DNA of 64,000 nt from Paenibacillus qinlingensis. Its GTDB lineage: Bacteria; Bacillota; Bacilli; Paenibacillales; NBRC-103111. The notes under the pieces are model-generated. The model was given only the letters and a program-made list of their open reading frames with translations. It made no database searches and was not told where the DNA came from. Location: the NCBI RefSeq assembly GCF_013204845.1, contig NZ_JABMKY010000004.1, positions 496,001-560,000 of the forward strand, read 5' to 3'. Shown here in pieces: positions 39,870 through 49,111 of this stretch; positions within the stretch are counted from its first letter, which is position 1; each line of letters begins with the position of its first letter. The position numbers were made by a program, and so were the translations under genes.

Positions 39870-40910
39870 ATGCATCAGCATGATTCGAAAAAGGAACACG
39901 CATGTGGACATGACCATGGGGAAGAGAAAGGTCATGAGCATCATGACCATGAGGACCACGCTCAGCATGAAGCTGGGCATCACGGACATCGCCACGACCA
40001 TGATCATGGCCACGGGCATCACCATGGCCATCATCATGGGCATTCGGGCAATAAGCAAGGGTTGCTGATCGCACTGGGTATAACGGCAAGTATCATGGTG
40101 CTTGAACTGGTTGGCGGACTCTGGACGAATAGTTTGGCACTGCTATCGGACTCTGGTCACATGCTAAGCGATGCGGGTGCGTTAGCATTGAGCCTCTTAG
40201 CGCTATGGTTTACAGCGAAGCCTAGCTCAGCTCGTTTATCTTTTGGATTTCACCGTATTGAAATATTAGCAGCACTTTTTAACGCGGTGACGTTATTCGT
40301 CATTGCCGGACTTATTATATGGGAAGCGATTGAACGATTCCTCCATCCTGCTGCCGTTGCTAGCGGGTCCATGATGCTGATCGCGTGCATTGGACTTATC
40401 GCCAATTTGTTAAGTGCTTGGTCACTCATGCGTAAGGGCGATGTACATGGTAATCTGAATTTACGCAGTGCTTATCTGCATATCTTAGGCGATGCGTTAG
40501 GTTCTGTAGGCGCGATTATAGCGGGTGCTGTGATGCTGCTGTTTGGCTGGTATGTAGCAGATCCAATTATTAGCATCGTCGTGTCTCTACTTATTTTAAG
40601 AGGCGCCTGGGGCGTCCTGAAATCTACTCTTCATATCTTGATGGAAGGAACGCCAAGTTCTGTTTCGATGGACTCTGTTAAACAAGTTTTAGAAGGAATT
40701 GAGGGTGTTATTGACGTTCATGACTTGCATGTGTGGACGATTACTTCGGGTATAGAAGCCATGAGTTGTCATCTGCTGATTAAGGACGATCGAGATAGCC
40801 AAGATATTCTGCAGCAAGGAATTACCGTTATTGAGAAACAGTTTGGCATTACACACGCGACCATACAAATCGAGAAATCAACGATTAACCATCAAACTCT
40901 ACCGGTATAA
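39870..40910 (+). CDS. Cation diffusion facilitator, zinc/cadmium/cobalt-type efflux (CzcD-like)
   Basis: 346 residues. A cytoplasmic N-terminal tail of about 75 residues is very rich in His (clusters such as HGHHHGHHHGH), then six membrane helices with the metal sites LLSDSGHMLSDAGALALS (helix 2) and LHILGDALGSVGAI (helix 5), then a C-terminal ferredoxin-like domain (VHDLHVWTITSGIEAMSCHL). It exports divalent metals by proton exchange. GGGAGGG is about 6 bases before ATG 39870; an upstream in-frame ATG at 39762 would cross the promoter and is rejected. Confidence 0.93.
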   Translation: MHQHDSKKEHACGHDHGEEKGHEHHDHEDHAQHEAGHHGHRHDHDHGHGHHHGHHHGHSGNKQGLLIALGITASIMVLELVGGLWTNSLALLSDSGHMLSDAGALALSLLALWFTAKPSSARLSFGFHRIEILAALFNAVTLFVIAGLIIWEAIERFLHPAAVASGSMMLIACIGLIANLLSAWSLMRKGDVHGNLNLRSAYLHILGDALGSVGAIIAGAVMLLFGWYVADPIISIVVSLLILRGAWGVLKSTLHILMEGTPSSVSMDSVKQVLEGIEGVIDVHDLHVWTITSGIEAMSCHLLIKDDRDSQDILQQGITVIEKQFGITHATIQIEKSTINHQTLPV

Positions 40911-40997
40911 AATAGGTGAAATAGAGGATGAGCACATTGAGCAAATTTTTGTACAAACGATGGGGTATCTAGGGCAAGAATAAAGCGAAGTAAACCC

Positions 40998-41040
40998 AAA
41001 AAACAAGCGTTCACCCAGCAAGGTGATTCGCTTGTTTTTT
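40998..41040. terminator. Bidirectional terminator between exporter and yheC/D cluster
   Basis: AAAAAACAAGCG and CACC pair with GGTG and CGCTTGTTTTTT; A- and T-runs flank the stem, so it can serve both convergent transcripts. Confidence 0.9.
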
Positions 41041-41052
41041 CTTGATGATTTA

Positions 41053-42159
41053 TTATTCAGGCTTATCATCGGGAACTTTTTTTTGCCGCAGCATCCATAG
41101 CGCATATTCTAGAGGCCGTGTTACGGCCTTCTGGTAGGTGGCGTGCTGACCGATCCTGCGAAATACTTCCCGTGAAGGCTTCGGATTCACTTCGAGAAGC
41201 CAGACATTGCCTTTGGGATCTACGGCGATGTCCATCCCCAATTCACACAGCTTGCCGAATTTGACCTCCAAATAGTCGGCTAGCTTATAGGCAAAATCGT
41301 TCATCTCATCTTTGATATTTGCAATTTTCTCTTGAGAGGAGAAGCGATATCCTAATAAGCGATCCTGCGTTACAGCCGTGCCGCCACCGTGAAGATTGGA
41401 GGTAATACTGCGATGAGGGCCAATTCTCCCTGCGCACCCCGTCACTTCCCATGCGCCTTGACCATTTTTCTGAATAAGCAGCCGATAGTCATGAACACGA
41501 CCATCATTCAGTGTCAGATGGATCCCTTGCTGAACGACATAGTCGGGGCTCAAATTCAGCGTATGCAGCTTGATGGCCAACTGTTTTTCATTTGCTCTGA
41601 AGGGGGCTATGATTGAACGAAATTGATTTCTGCCTTGTAATAAATAGAGATCAGGTGAAATTTGTTCAATTCGAAGAATTCCTCTTCCTCCAGTGCCATT
41701 CTTCGGTTTCACATAGATGAGCTTATGTTTCTTTAGAAACCTCATCAGCTCGTGGATGGTGCTGTAGCGAACGGTTGATGGGAGATAAGGGCGAATGGCA
41801 CTGCTTTGGGAGAGAGTCTGATGCATTGACCATTTATTAGCCAGCGGTTTGCTCAAATAAATGAGCTTGGCATGGCGGTTGCGGAAAGCTTGAAGCATAT
41901 GATAATTCGCCGCGGCTCTATAGCGGCAGCGATCATAGATAATGGGAGGTAACGTTGTATACTTCCGAAGCCATCTTCCGCGACTGGAATCAAATGTGAG
42001 AGTTCGCACGGCATTTCCCTGTACATCCGCCGGAGTAAACACCTCGACTTGAACGCCTAGCCGTTGGCCTTCCTTGCTAAGCCTCTTGAAATAAGCCAGT
42101 TCCTCAAGTCGTGAGTTGTTTAAATAAATAGCGAGTACGCCTAGTCGTTCTTGAGCCAA
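41053..42159 (-). CDS. YheC/YheD family ATP-grasp protein, short form
   Basis: 368 residues, the most downstream gene of five. Start is TTG 42159 preceded by AAGGTGAT. Short N-terminal region, then the ATP-grasp fold: IYVKPKNGTGGRGILRIE (ATP loop), VQQGIHLTL, and CELGMDIAVDPKGNVWLLEV with NPKPSRE (metal site). YheC and YheD are endospore coat-associated proteins; their reaction is unknown. It lies 6 bases after the previous gene, so it is in one operon. Confidence 0.88.
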   Translation of the reverse strand: MAQERLGVLAIYLNNSRLEELAYFKRLSKEGQRLGVQVEVFTPADVQGNAVRTLTFDSSRGRWLRKYTTLPPIIYDRCRYRAAANYHMLQAFRNRHAKLIYLSKPLANKWSMHQTLSQSSAIRPYLPSTVRYSTIHELMRFLKKHKLIYVKPKNGTGGRGILRIEQISPDLYLLQGRNQFRSIIAPFRANEKQLAIKLHTLNLSPDYVVQQGIHLTLNDGRVHDYRLLIQKNGQGAWEVTGCAGRIGPHRSITSNLHGGGTAVTQDRLLGYRFSSQEKIANIKDEMNDFAYKLADYLEVKFGKLCELGMDIAVDPKGNVWLLEVNPKPSREVFRRIGQHATYQKAVTRPLEYALWMLRQKKVPDDKPE

Positions 42160-42165
42160 GCATAA

Positions 42166-43293
42166 TCACCTTCTTCTCCGAGTATTGATCAAATGCAGAC
42201 TGTATTGAATAATCCGTTGGAGTGATTTCTGGCGGATTCGAGGTTCATCAAATTTCATTGGTTTCGAATTCGCTTCGAAAAACCAGATATGTCCTGACGT
42301 GTCAACTCCGATATCCATGGACATTTCACCAAGCGGATTTCCAGATGATTTCTCTATTTGTGTAGCTAATGTCACGACCGCTTGACGAACCCGTTTTAGA
42401 ATATTTTTGGCTTCATTGGGCCCAAAAACATAGGCAAGCAACTTCCTTGGTTCGTCAATTGAGCCTCCGCGCGGAACGTGTGTAGTTATGCTGGCTTTAC
42501 CAGCTACTCGGGCGCCAATCCCAGAGACACTCCATTCTCCTCTGGCAGTTTTCTGGACTAATGCGCGCAGATCGTAAGCACGTTCTTTGAATCTGGTTAG
42601 CGCTATCCCTTGTTGGACGATATAATCTTGGCCACCGCTATGACGCTCCCATTCCTGCCAGATGTCCTCCGAGCCGTTATGATAACTGTAGACCATTTTC
42701 TTGTCATGAAGGCGACTAAGACGGTATTGTCCATTGCTTCCCTTGGTACTAACACGATCTATACGCATAATGCCCATTCCGGCTTTACCTTTAACTGGCT
42801 TCAAATAGAGAACAGGGTGCTTCTGTAATAATTGGGTGAGATCAGATACCTCATTCATTTGCAGGGTGTCCGGCATGAACGCCTTACTTTCTTTGGCACT
42901 ATTTAACCAACTGAATAATGTCCATTTGTTAAAAAAGGAAGGATTGAATAAATGAATGCTGGTGCTGCGTTTACAAGCCTGAATGGTTTGCTGGACTTCA
43001 GGTCTCATTTCCATTTTTCGGTAAGGGATGCGGTTGTAAACAACTTGCGGAGAGGGAACGAGTTCCCTGCTCCATTTGTTAGCACTTGGACGAAAGCGAT
43101 ATCCGTACATTTCAGAATTTGAAATGCTAAAGTCCTTGGTAGTCACGACATAAACGTCCAGACCATAGCGCTCACCTGTTTTAATCAGGTCTAGAAAGTT
43201 ATCTAAATTTCCGCGAAATACACGGGAACTGTCTTTCACTGTAAGGATAGCGAGTGTTGGTTTAGGAGCTCTCTCATGAAGGGTAAAACCCAT
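42166..43293 (-). CDS. YheC/YheD family ATP-grasp protein, short form
   Basis: About 375 residues from ATG 43293, which follows AAGGAGG by 8 bases and shares one base with the previous stop (TAATG). Family landmarks: LYLKPVKGKAGMGIMRIDRV, YIVQQGIALTRF, GARVAGKASITTHVPRGGS and MSMDIGVDTSGHIWFFEANS with KP after. The Gly-rich ATP loop and acidic metal site are intact. Confidence 0.88.
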   Translation of the reverse strand: MGFTLHERAPKPTLAILTVKDSSRVFRGNLDNFLDLIKTGERYGLDVYVVTTKDFSISNSEMYGYRFRPSANKWSRELVPSPQVVYNRIPYRKMEMRPEVQQTIQACKRSTSIHLFNPSFFNKWTLFSWLNSAKESKAFMPDTLQMNEVSDLTQLLQKHPVLYLKPVKGKAGMGIMRIDRVSTKGSNGQYRLSRLHDKKMVYSYHNGSEDIWQEWERHSGGQDYIVQQGIALTRFKERAYDLRALVQKTARGEWSVSGIGARVAGKASITTHVPRGGSIDEPRKLLAYVFGPNEAKNILKRVRQAVVTLATQIEKSSGNPLGEMSMDIGVDTSGHIWFFEANSKPMKFDEPRIRQKSLQRIIQYSLHLINTRRRR

Positions 43294-44657
43294 TAGTTTT
43301 CCCTCCTTGAGCGAAAACGGCTCAAATAAAGACAATGCTCATACACGCTTTGAAGGGTGGCCGTGTCTCCTTCTTTCAGCGAAGGATGCTTGAAAATAGA
43401 TCGACCAGGCTTCGCATTAGCTTCAAACATCCACACTTTTTCATTTTGATCAATTCCAATATCGAAGCCTAACTCTCCGAGCAAATGATTATAATTATTT
43501 TCAATGCCTTGTGCGAGTTTAATCGCCGTTTCCTTGGCATTATCAAGAATTTGTTCCCCGCGTGACCCATAAACTAGTCGAAGAACCTGTTCAGGTGTCA
43601 TGAGCTGCCCACCGTTTCGGATATGCGTTGTGACACTGCCTTTACCCGATTTCTTAGCCCCGATCGCTGCAACAACCCATTGGTTATTGCCGTTTTTCGT
43701 TAAGTGGAAGCGGAAGTCAATCGGACAATTATCAATTTCGATGAGTCGAATTCCTTGTTGGGCGACATAGCTTGCTAAACGACCGCGTCCTGTTCCCAGC
43801 ATTTGCATCAAGCCTTCGAATTTGGAATAACGAATCAGGACATTTTTATTCCCTTTTCGGAAGCGGACGAAATAACCACGCTTCGGATTATAGGTAACAC
43901 GATATATGCCAATACCTAGGCTGCCTGCTGTTGGTTTTAAGTAAATAAATTTATGTTTATCTAGCATTTCTTTAATTTGTTCGGCAGTGGGATTTATTCG
44001 GGATTCAGGTACGAAGCGAAAGGCTTCGTCACCATCTAACATTTTGTAAACATCCCATTTATCAAAGAAGCTCCAGTTAAAAATCGGAATGCCTCGTTGC
44101 ACGAAGCGATTTTTAAATCCCTCCATGCCTGCGGATTTCTCAGCTTTACGGCTGGAAAGTCGATTGTAAATCACATCTGGAAGCGGGAAGGTTTTACGCA
44201 TCCAACCGCCACCTTCTTTGGGAATAATGCCAGAAACGGTCTCTTGTATCCAATTGACACTCTTAGGGCTGAAAGCGAAGCTGAAAGAGCGTTGTGAGCC
44301 CGTGTTGATGACTTGACGTATGAAACCTGTTTTGGAACCGAATGGCGATGTACCGCTTTCCACATTGGTTAATACACCAATAAGTGGACCGATGCGAAGC
44401 TCTTTATTGTTGGTATTCACGACTAACACATTCCCAGTGCGAGGAATACGCAAGGAGGCCATTAGGGAAAGTGGGATGTACATATGCTGACCACTTTTTT
44501 TGATCAAACGGACCGGTAACGAAGTACCTTTACTCCCAACCTTTACAGTAATGGATTTAGTTCCGGTTAACCGTAAAGCTTTGGCGAGATCACTCGTTAA
44601 GTAGACCGATCTATCTGTTCGTTGTACGGCGTGGAGCATACACGATGTCAAACTCAT
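43293..44657 (-). CDS. YheC/YheD family ATP-grasp protein, long form
   Basis: 454 residues. About 85 extra N-terminal residues of beta-rich sequence (SVYLTSDLAKALRL, PLSLMASLRIPRTGNVLVVN) precede the GPLIGVL start of the shared region, as in YheD. Then FIYLKPTAGSLGIGIYRVTY and ELGFDIGIDQNEKVWMFEAN with KPGRS. AGGAGGG is about 8 bases before the ATG. 105 bases separate it from the previous gene. Confidence 0.9.
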   Translation of the reverse strand: MSLTSCMLHAVQRTDRSVYLTSDLAKALRLTGTKSITVKVGSKGTSLPVRLIKKSGQHMYIPLSLMASLRIPRTGNVLVVNTNNKELRIGPLIGVLTNVESGTSPFGSKTGFIRQVINTGSQRSFSFAFSPKSVNWIQETVSGIIPKEGGGWMRKTFPLPDVIYNRLSSRKAEKSAGMEGFKNRFVQRGIPIFNWSFFDKWDVYKMLDGDEAFRFVPESRINPTAEQIKEMLDKHKFIYLKPTAGSLGIGIYRVTYNPKRGYFVRFRKGNKNVLIRYSKFEGLMQMLGTGRGRLASYVAQQGIRLIEIDNCPIDFRFHLTKNGNNQWVVAAIGAKKSGKGSVTTHIRNGGQLMTPEQVLRLVYGSRGEQILDNAKETAIKLAQGIENNYNHLLGELGFDIGIDQNEKVWMFEANAKPGRSIFKHPSLKEGDTATLQSVYEHCLYLSRFRSRREN

Positions 44658-44762
44658 TAGGTTACCCTCCTAAACTTGTTGCCCTACGGGGCTTTCCGTG
44701 TCAAAACAAGCAGATATGACGTTCTGCCCCCATGAGCACGTTCAAACAAAGCTTAGCTACTT

Positions 44763-45875
44763 TCAGCTCAGCTGTTTGTTCAACAAAAATCCAGCATAGT
44801 GGATTGGATTTGCAATTGATTTTGAACGAGCACGCTCGTTATGCAAACGGGTGAAAATCGTTCGACCCGGCTTTGAATTCACTTCAAGAATCCATACGCG
44901 TCCGCTGCTATCAATGCCGAAATCAATACCTAGCTCTGCTAGTCGACCATGATAGGACTCGAGGACAGTCGGAATACGTTTAGAGAGCTTGGCTATGGTG
45001 TCTATCAGCTGATCGGACTTCATCTCTCCAAATTCGCGAGTTAGATACGCATTGACATCTTCGGCAGTGCCTCCGCCATGCAGATTGGAAGTGATGCTTC
45101 CAGGCTTTCCGACGCGTACGGCCATGCCCGTATGTTCCCAGTTTCCTCGACCGTTTTTCTGGACAAGAGACCGTATGTCATAGGACATCCCGTTCATGGA
45201 ATAGAGTTGTAAATACTGTTGAAGGAGGTATGGGCGGGAACCTATTCCTTGCTTCAGCCATTGCCAGCAAGCTGACCACTCCTGAAACTCTCCTGAAATG
45301 GGATGATTCCGTCCATCCCGTCCTTGTAGTTGATACAGGGAACCCTCTTTGTGAATGTGAATCGCACCTTTGCCTTGACTCCCGCCTTGAGGCTTTAAGA
45401 ATGCGTCAGAATGGTTCTGCAACCAACTTTCAAGTTGATGTCCGCTTCGGAGTCGATTGGTCTCTGGCAAGTAGGGCAGTAAGGCAGGATCCTTCTGCAG
45501 AATCAGCCCCACTTCCCACTTTCCGCCAAGACCGTAGCCAAGGAAACGAATCGTAGGGATCTCACGCAGCTTGCGTACATGATATTGATAGGTGAGATAA
45601 CTATGTTTATTGCTGAAGAAGCAGCGATCATAGATGAGAGAGGGAAGGGGGAACAGCTTGGTAATCCATGCTAACTGTACCCGATCATACATATAGCCTC
45701 TTACCATCTCTTGCATCCAATCGATGCGATTTGGTGAGAAAACAAACACATCGATCCCTTGGCTAGCGCCATGTGTCGTCAGATTCTGATAAAAACTCGA
45801 GCTTGCAAAGGGAAGATCTCGGTTCAGTTCGGTAACCATGATGCCTAGCAAGGGTCGCTGTGTTCGCAATCTCAT
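44763..45875 (-). CDS. YheC/YheD family ATP-grasp protein, short form
   Basis: 370 residues starting near the shared core (LLGIMVTELN). ATP loop AFLKPQGGSQGKGAIHIH, YLLQQYLQLYS, VRVGKPGSITSNLHGGG, and ELGIDFGIDSSGRVWILEVN with SKPGRT. GAGGTG is 6 bases before ATG 45875, and the gene starts 14 bases after the previous stop. Confidence 0.9.
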   Translation of the reverse strand: MRLRTQRPLLGIMVTELNRDLPFASSSFYQNLTTHGASQGIDVFVFSPNRIDWMQEMVRGYMYDRVQLAWITKLFPLPSLIYDRCFFSNKHSYLTYQYHVRKLREIPTIRFLGYGLGGKWEVGLILQKDPALLPYLPETNRLRSGHQLESWLQNHSDAFLKPQGGSQGKGAIHIHKEGSLYQLQGRDGRNHPISGEFQEWSACWQWLKQGIGSRPYLLQQYLQLYSMNGMSYDIRSLVQKNGRGNWEHTGMAVRVGKPGSITSNLHGGGTAEDVNAYLTREFGEMKSDQLIDTIAKLSKRIPTVLESYHGRLAELGIDFGIDSSGRVWILEVNSKPGRTIFTRLHNERARSKSIANPIHYAGFLLNKQLS

Positions 45876-45889
45876 ATTTCACCTCAATC

Positions 45890-47278
45890 TCAATACTTCG
45901 CTAAATACCGAGCGTATTTAACTAAAGTTCTTACAGAAGGTCTAATTTTATTTTTATTGTTGTCAGTATTAAGTGCTGTATTATCATCCTTAGAGGGCTT
46001 GGAGTTAACTTCGAGCAGCCATACTCTACCTGATCGATCAACAGCAAGATCAATCCCTAATTCACCGAAATGACTTTGGATTTGGGTCTCGATCCCTTTG
46101 GCAATATCTAATGAGGATTTGCGTAGTTTCCGAATAATTGTGGCGCGCGTAGGAGAGGAGAAGCCAGCTTTGGCTAATGCTTCAGGAACCGTTGAGAGGG
46201 TTCCACCGCGTGCAAGGTTAGAGACAAAGTGCTGACTGCCTGCAATCCGACCTACAATCGATGTGATCTCCCATTCCCCTTTTTCTCCGCGTTGAACAAG
46301 TGCTCGGAAATCAATTGGATTTCCCTCAGCAGTAATCAGATCAAGTCCTTGCTGGATTTGATAACGTTGTGTCTTGAGTTTCCCGGAAATGGACTGAAAA
46401 ACGGCAAGAAGAGAAGGGAACGTTTGTCTGCGGACTCCTGCAAGGCTAGTTGAATGAGCCGTATACGCTTCGCCAAGGCCTTCTTTGCGGATACGAATAA
46501 TGCCATTGCCCAGACTTCCTGTAATTGGTTTAAGAAATAGCGCATTATGGCGTGCTGCCATAGATTTCAGCATTTGAAAGTTTTTGAAAAGATGAGACTC
46601 AGGCAAGTAGCTATGCAGCGTGCTATCTTTCCGTAAAGCATCGAAAACCTCTGTTTTATTCAAATATTTCTCGTTAAAAATTTCAGTGCCATATCGCGAC
46701 TTGACATCCTTCATGAACTGTTGAACATTGGGCATGTTCTCGTACTTGCGTGAGGTGAGACGATTGTAGATGACATTTGGAATCGGGAACGTTTTTTTAC
46801 TCCAAGTACCATTGGCATAAGAATAAGCAGAAAGTGATTGTGGGTTGGCATGCATTTCTTTGGGTGGAAAGAAACACACACTCGCTCCTACATGAACACA
46901 AGCATCGGTCAATTCTTTACAAAAAGTGGTGATAGGACCAAAAGGACGACTAGGGGAACTCGCGTTCACGCGGCTAATCATAACTCCAATTAAGGGTCCA
47001 ATCGACATTGTATTCGAAGTTGGCTTATAGTTGATGGTAAGCCGAGCCCCTTGATGAAGACCGATCTTAGATGCAAGCGCAGGGTCGACACGGAGGCTAT
47101 TCGGTACAGCAGCTGTGACCACTTTAACATCCTGCTGATAGGAGCCGAATCGCATGTTAATCATTTGATTGGATGGAACTTTCCATTTTCTTGCAATGGC
47201 TTCACTTAGAACAACGGTCCGATCATCCAAAAAGATGCTGGTGCTTTGAATGGTTACGCCAACTTTCGATCTGGTCAA
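45890..47278 (-). CDS. YheC/YheD family ATP-grasp protein, long form
   Basis: About 462 residues and the first gene of the array. TTG 47278 follows AAGGAG by about 9 bases on the minus strand; ATG 47323 upstream has no ribosome site. The N-terminal beta-rich extension (SIFLDDRTVVLSEAIARKWK) matches the 43293 gene. The ATP-grasp core has LFLKPITGSLGNGIIRIRKE, RIAGSQHFVSNLARGGT and ELGIDLAVDRSGRVWLLEVN with SKPSKD. Expected to act in the mother cell during coat assembly. Confidence 0.88.
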   Translation of the reverse strand: MTRSKVGVTIQSTSIFLDDRTVVLSEAIARKWKVPSNQMINMRFGSYQQDVKVVTAAVPNSLRVDPALASKIGLHQGARLTINYKPTSNTMSIGPLIGVMISRVNASSPSRPFGPITTFCKELTDACVHVGASVCFFPPKEMHANPQSLSAYSYANGTWSKKTFPIPNVIYNRLTSRKYENMPNVQQFMKDVKSRYGTEIFNEKYLNKTEVFDALRKDSTLHSYLPESHLFKNFQMLKSMAARHNALFLKPITGSLGNGIIRIRKEGLGEAYTAHSTSLAGVRRQTFPSLLAVFQSISGKLKTQRYQIQQGLDLITAEGNPIDFRALVQRGEKGEWEITSIVGRIAGSQHFVSNLARGGTLSTVPEALAKAGFSSPTRATIIRKLRKSSLDIAKGIETQIQSHFGELGIDLAVDRSGRVWLLEVNSKPSKDDNTALNTDNNKNKIRPSVRTLVKYARYLAKY

Positions 47279-47780
47279 TAGTGAACACTCCTTCCAGCAT
47301 GAGAAAATCCCTATCGAGGCCATTCAAGGACGATCGACCGCTATTCTCCCCTACAAAGTGACGAGAATCTTCGAAGCAAAGTCAGTCCGCACCGAGTGTG
47401 AGATCTCGGTCGGATTCAGCTTCTTCGATGAGAGTTATGCATTACTTTGTGGGGGCCCCGGGAAAGGAGAGATTTTGGCCTTGGACCAAAGATCCCTATA
47501 TCTGGTAGATTTTATTTCCAACAAGAAAGCAGCTTCGTTAACCGAAAGCGAATACTTTCTTATCTGGTCACAACAGTATTGCTGTTTATGCAAAGTAAAC
47601 TACTCCATCATATGAGGACATATTTCCCTTTGTGCCTAGGCTTCGGGAGGAAAGCGCCCATTCTTCAAACATAACTTCATGGAGTTTTCAGCTAATTTTT
47701 AGGGCTTACTCAGGAATTTAGGTCCTTAACCGCGTATAATGAGCTTAGATTCTTATTCATAGAGATAGGATGGGTTAGGT
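47279..47780. other. Divergent intergenic region between yheC/D array and apbE operon
   Basis: No supported gene. Plus-strand frames here lack ribosome sites and known motifs. The region must hold the promoter for the minus-strand array, but I found no convincing SigE or SigK boxes. A ggggccccggg patch lies near 47451. Confidence 0.5.
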
Positions 47781-48116
47781 ATGAAAGCATCCTCAAAATG
47801 GACCAAATGGCAGATTGGACTAGTTAGTGCGATGATTGTTGTCTATTTGTTTCAGGAAGTTAAAGAGAGCCCTGAATTTCTTACGGCTGTGCGAGAAGCA
47901 TCGAATGCCAAGTTAAATACGACACCTGTGATTGCGCAGAAAAAGCAAGAGTTACAATCGTCAGATACGTTTAGTCGAAATTCAAATAATAGGACGGAGC
48001 GCAGTGAAAGCAGCCGAGACCAGATTAGTCGCACGGATGACTCTTCCTCGCAATCACTTCCACAATCGCAACAGCAGAATCAGACCAAGACCCACACGAG
48101 AAGTCACGCATCCTAG
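47781..48116 (+). CDS. Small membrane-anchored protein upstream of apbE, unknown
   Basis: 111 residues: one N-terminal helix (WQIGLVSAMIVVYLF) and a polar tail extremely rich in Ser, Gln, Asn, Arg and Thr. No cysteines, and no D-x(2)-(S/T)-G-A-(T/S) flavinylation motif. The ribosome site (TTAGG) is weak. ApbE starts 30 bases after the stop, so they likely form one unit. No family recognised. Confidence 0.6.
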   Translation: MKASSKWTKWQIGLVSAMIVVYLFQEVKESPEFLTAVREASNAKLNTTPVIAQKKQELQSSDTFSRNSNNRTERSESSRDQISRTDDSSSQSLPQSQQQNQTKTHTRSHAS

Positions 48117-48145
48117 CGCGAGTCTGGACAGGAGAGGTTGGCTAT

Positions 48146-49111
48146 ATGTTACGTGATTTTGCATTTCGTGCGATGAATTCATACATACAAGTCTTACTGG
48201 AATCAGAAACACCATCTGCTGAGCTTGAAATCCCAGTGTTGGATGGATTTGCAATTGCGGAGCAACAGTTTAGTCGATTTCTTCCGGCAAGTGAGTGCTC
48301 ATATCTCAATGCGAGAAGCGGGCAGCTAAGTTTTGTATCTGACAGCATGCTGGAAGTGCTTGAACTAGCAAGGCATTATCAGGAACAAACGGATGGTGCT
48401 TTCGATATTTGTGTTGGACAAGCGATGGAACGGGCTGGATATCGACAATCCTTTGAGAGCATACAGGAACGAATAATGGAGCTTGAGCAACCGGATCTTC
48501 CCCCACACGGAAGGTTGGCGTTGCAAGTGGATCCTTGGATGAAATCAATTCGCATTTTAGCTGGTCACAAAGTGGATTTTGGTGGAATTGTGAAAAGCTG
48601 GACGGCACAGCATGTTGCGAATCGTCTGCAAACAGATTGGCTAGTACGTAGAGGCTTCATTAATGCTGGTGGAGATGTTCGGGTATGGGGAGGGGCTGCA
48701 GAGAATGAGCCTTGGTGTATTGGGATTGCCAATCCCTTCGAAACGGATCCAACCAAGGAAGTTACACTTCAATTACGAACAGGTGCTGTAGCTACTTCCA
48801 GCATATTGCGTAGACGTTGGCTAACGAACGCAGGAGAAATGCATCACCTTATCGATACACGTACGATGCGGCCAAGCCTGTCATCCGTTGTGCAGTGCAC
48901 AGTTGTTGGCCAAGACTTGGTAGCCTGTGAAGTGTGGGCCAAAGTGTTGTGCGTGCTCGGGATGGAGGAAGGAATCCCCCTCTTTCAACGTAGATCACAA
49001 GGCCTGGAAGCACTGATATATACCTCCGTTGGTGATGTGTTTCAAGTAAAGCCGCTACTCGGCAGCCTGGAGCATTCCTGGACAGGTTTGAAAGGAGAAG
49101 GAAGCTTATGA
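48146..49111 (+). CDS. apbE: ApbE-type FAD:protein FMN transferase
   Basis: 321 residues. ApbE moves FMN from FAD to a Thr/Ser of extracytoplasmic redox proteins. Landmarks: AMNSYIQVLLE, QTDGAFDICVG, KVDFGGIVKSWTAQHV (the magnesium/FAD segment), INAGGDVRVWG and the end DLVACEVWAK (Asp ligand region). No clear signal peptide or lipobox, unlike typical Gram-positive lipoprotein ApbE. The stop overlaps the next start (ATGA). Confidence 0.9.
   Translation: MLRDFAFRAMNSYIQVLLESETPSAELEIPVLDGFAIAEQQFSRFLPASECSYLNARSGQLSFVSDSMLEVLELARHYQEQTDGAFDICVGQAMERAGYRQSFESIQERIMELEQPDLPPHGRLALQVDPWMKSIRILAGHKVDFGGIVKSWTAQHVANRLQTDWLVRRGFINAGGDVRVWGGAAENEPWCIGIANPFETDPTKEVTLQLRTGAVATSSILRRRWLTNAGEMHHLIDTRTMRPSLSSVVQCTVVGQDLVACEVWAKVLCVLGMEEGIPLFQRRSQGLEALIYTSVGDVFQVKPLLGSLEHSWTGLKGEGSL

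Noticed and set aside
39819-40089. Met- and His-rich antisense ORFs opposite the metal exporter N-terminus
   Set aside because: They mirror the His-rich codons of the real gene.
47250-47615. Plus-strand ORF of 121 codons upstream of the apbE operon
   Set aside because: It begins inside the divergent yheC/D gene, has no ribosome site and no recognisable domain.
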